Shown here: positions 43,571-44,652 of the stretch, piece after piece
Numbering within the stretch: position 1 is the stretch's first letter
How the letters are laid out: each line of letters opens with the position of its first letter
Assembly: GCA_964437825.1 (NCBI GenBank)
Contig: CAYTIH010000017.1
Span: 1 to 44,652, forward strand
From: JBJFCE01 sp964437825
Lineage (GTDB): Bacteria; Bacillota; Clostridia; Lachnospirales; Lachnospiraceae
Reading direction: 5' to 3'
DNA: 44,652 bases
Translations under genes and position numbers: made by a program
The notes under the pieces: generated by a model
The model's input: the letters and a program-made list of their open reading frames with translations, nothing else
Databases searched by the model: none
What the model was told of the DNA's origin: nothing

Positions 43571-43975
43571 TTATCGAATCGCAGAAATACGTGCAAGCGA
43601 TCTCTGTAGTGCGGTTTCGGCTCTTGCCATATCCGTTTTGGGATCTTTTTCCCGGATTCTCTTCTCGGCGCGTTCCTTTGCCGCCTCTGCTCTGCCTGCA
43701 TCGATTTCATTCGGCCATTCAATAATTTCGGCCAGAATGGTAATCTGCTCGGGTAAAACCTCCACAAAGCCTGCATGAAGCGCCGCAATCTTCTGATCAT
43801 CTCCATCCGTAATACACAGAATGCCCGGTTTAATGATCATCGTCATGGGAATGTGGTTCTTATAAATACCCACTTCACCCTCAACGGTATTAAACTCCGC
43901 CATATCTGCCTGACCCTCATAGAAAACGCGGTCCGGCGTTATGATTTTGATTGTAAAACGATTATCTTCTGCCAT
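43571..43975 (-). CDS. atpC: F-type ATP synthase epsilon subunit
   Basis: A 134-residue subunit of the F1 central stalk that couples rotation to gamma and can inhibit ATP hydrolysis. The N-terminal beta sandwich has FTIKIITPDRVFYEGQADMAEFNTVEGEVGIYKNHIPM, with the DGDDQKIAALHAGFVEVLPEQITILAE end strand; the C-terminal two helices are Arg/Glu/Ala-rich (DAGRAEAAKERAEKRIREKD). It is the last gene of the atp operon, 10 bp after atpD, and ends at a terminator. Confidence 0.96.
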   Translation of the reverse strand: MAEDNRFTIKIITPDRVFYEGQADMAEFNTVEGEVGIYKNHIPMTMIIKPGILCITDGDDQKIAALHAGFVEVLPEQITILAEIIEWPNEIDAGRAEAAKERAEKRIREKDPKTDMARAETALQRSLARISAIR

Positions 43976-43985
43976 ACAGCCACCT

Positions 43986-44652
43986 CTATTTCACTCTGGC
44001 TACAACATCGTCAATGCTGCCGGCATTTAAGAAATAGGATTCGGGAATATCATCATGCTTTCCTTCCAGAATTTCCTTAAAGCCGCGGATCGTTTCAGCG
44101 ATCGGCACATACTTTCCTTCCAGTCCTGTAAACTGTCCGGCTACGAAGAACGGCTGAGAAAGGAACCTCTGTACCTTTCTTGCACGGTTTACAACAAGCT
44201 TATCATCTTCGGATAATTCATCCATACCGAGGATGGCAATGATATCCTGTAATTCCTTATACTTCTGGAGAATTTCCTGTACTCCGCGGGCCACATCGTA
44301 ATGCTCCTGTCCTACAATTCTCGGATCCAGAATCCTGGATGTGGACTCAAGCGGATCAACTGCAGGATAAATACCCAGCTCTACGATTGAACGGGACAAT
44401 ACGGTAGTCGCATCCAAATGCGCAAACGTGGTTGCCGGCGCCGGGTCGGTCAGGTCATCCGCCGGCACATATACTGCCTGCACAGAGGTAATGGAACCGT
44501 TCTTTGTGGATGTAATACGCTCCTGAAGAGCACCCATTTCCGTTTGAAGCGTCGGCTGATAACCTACTGCGGAAGGCATACGTCCAAGCAGCGCGGAAAC
44601 CTCGGAACCTGCCTGCGTAAAACGGAAAATATTATCAATGAACAGAAGTACG
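43986..44652 (-). CDS. atpD: F-type ATP synthase beta subunit, C-terminal 221 residues (5' end beyond window)
   Basis: The catalytic beta subunit of F1. The frame is open to the window end; the visible part runs from VLLFIDNIFRFTQAGSEVSALLGRMPSAVGYQPTL through TSTKNGSITSVQAVYVPADDLTDPAPAT, the SRILDPRIVGQEHY segment and the DELSEDDKLVVNRARKVQRFLSQPF helix to DDVVARVK. The Walker A P-loop and the catalytic Glu are to the right of the window. It is followed by atpC 10 bp later. Confidence 0.98.
   Translation of the reverse strand, partial: VLLFIDNIFRFTQAGSEVSALLGRMPSAVGYQPTLQTEMGALQERITSTKNGSITSVQAVYVPADDLTDPAPATTFAHLDATTVLSRSIVELGIYPAVDPLESTSRILDPRIVGQEHYDVARGVQEILQKYKELQDIIAILGMDELSEDDKLVVNRARKVQRFLSQPFFVAGQFTGLEGKYVPIAETIRGFKEILEGKHDDIPESYFLNAGSIDDVVARVK

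Overview
The window looks like a chromosomal segment of a Gram-positive, spore-forming anaerobe of the Clostridia, most likely family Lachnospiraceae. The reasons are spoVG and spoVT, a T-box on ileS, paired glgC/glgD, a DnaD plus DnaC/DnaI-type helicase-loader pair, a QueT transporter, DUF4867 next to a sugar isomerase and kinase, and a Zn-ribbon Ser/Thr kinase with a low-complexity linker. Base composition is moderate and even. I see no integrase, transposase, phage module, CRISPR array, rRNA or tRNA gene. The assignment to family is inference from gene content, not from a marker-gene comparison.

Layout, left to right. Most genes are on the minus strand. 1-2.0 kb: 5' two-thirds of ileS (runs off the left edge) with its promoter and Ile T-box leader. 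2.0-5.7 kb: a large membrane Ser/Thr kinase. 5.8-9.4 kb: a heterodimeric ABC exporter pair with overlapping genes. 9.6-10.0 kb: a decayed nicotinate phosphoribosyltransferase remnant on the plus strand. 10.1-15.2 kb: VanZ-family protein, a 20-bp tandem repeat, SpoVT, then a two-gene unit of a repeat-bearing FapA/DUF342 protein and a REC-HD-GYP regulator. 15.3-18.9 kb: methyltransferase, SGNH lipoprotein and O-acetylhomoserine sulfhydrylase. 19.0-21.0 kb: XRE membrane regulator divergent from a DUF554 membrane protein, with dyads and repeats between them. 21.1-21.9 kb: a 5'-truncated GH3 beta-glucosidase. 22.2-26.1 kb: a sugar operon (xylulokinase-like kinase, DUF4867, fucose/arabinose isomerase-like enzyme) with a dyad over its promoter. 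26.2-34.2 kb: SGNH esterase, mfd, pth, spoVG, glgD and glgC, a housekeeping block.

34.3-40.1 kb is the plus-strand block: murC, then dnaD, dnaC-like and a divergent PRPP synthetase in close succession, then queT behind a structured leader. The murC-dnaD gap carries a cluster of DnaA-box-like 9-mers. A multi-hairpin bidirectional terminator (40.18-40.24 kb) separates queT from a minus-strand group: a large membrane-anchored protein with a degenerate C39-peptidase-like tail, a small conserved unknown, atpC and the 3' part of atpD (runs off the right edge).

The items I would look at first are the DnaA-box cluster in front of the helicase-loader genes, the ten-fold 25-residue solenoid fused to FapA in an operon with an HD-GYP regulator, the degenerate C39-like sensor beside the ATP synthase genes, and the queT leader. 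No clearly new defence or mobile system is visible. The novelty here is in regulatory architecture and uncharacterised membrane sensors.
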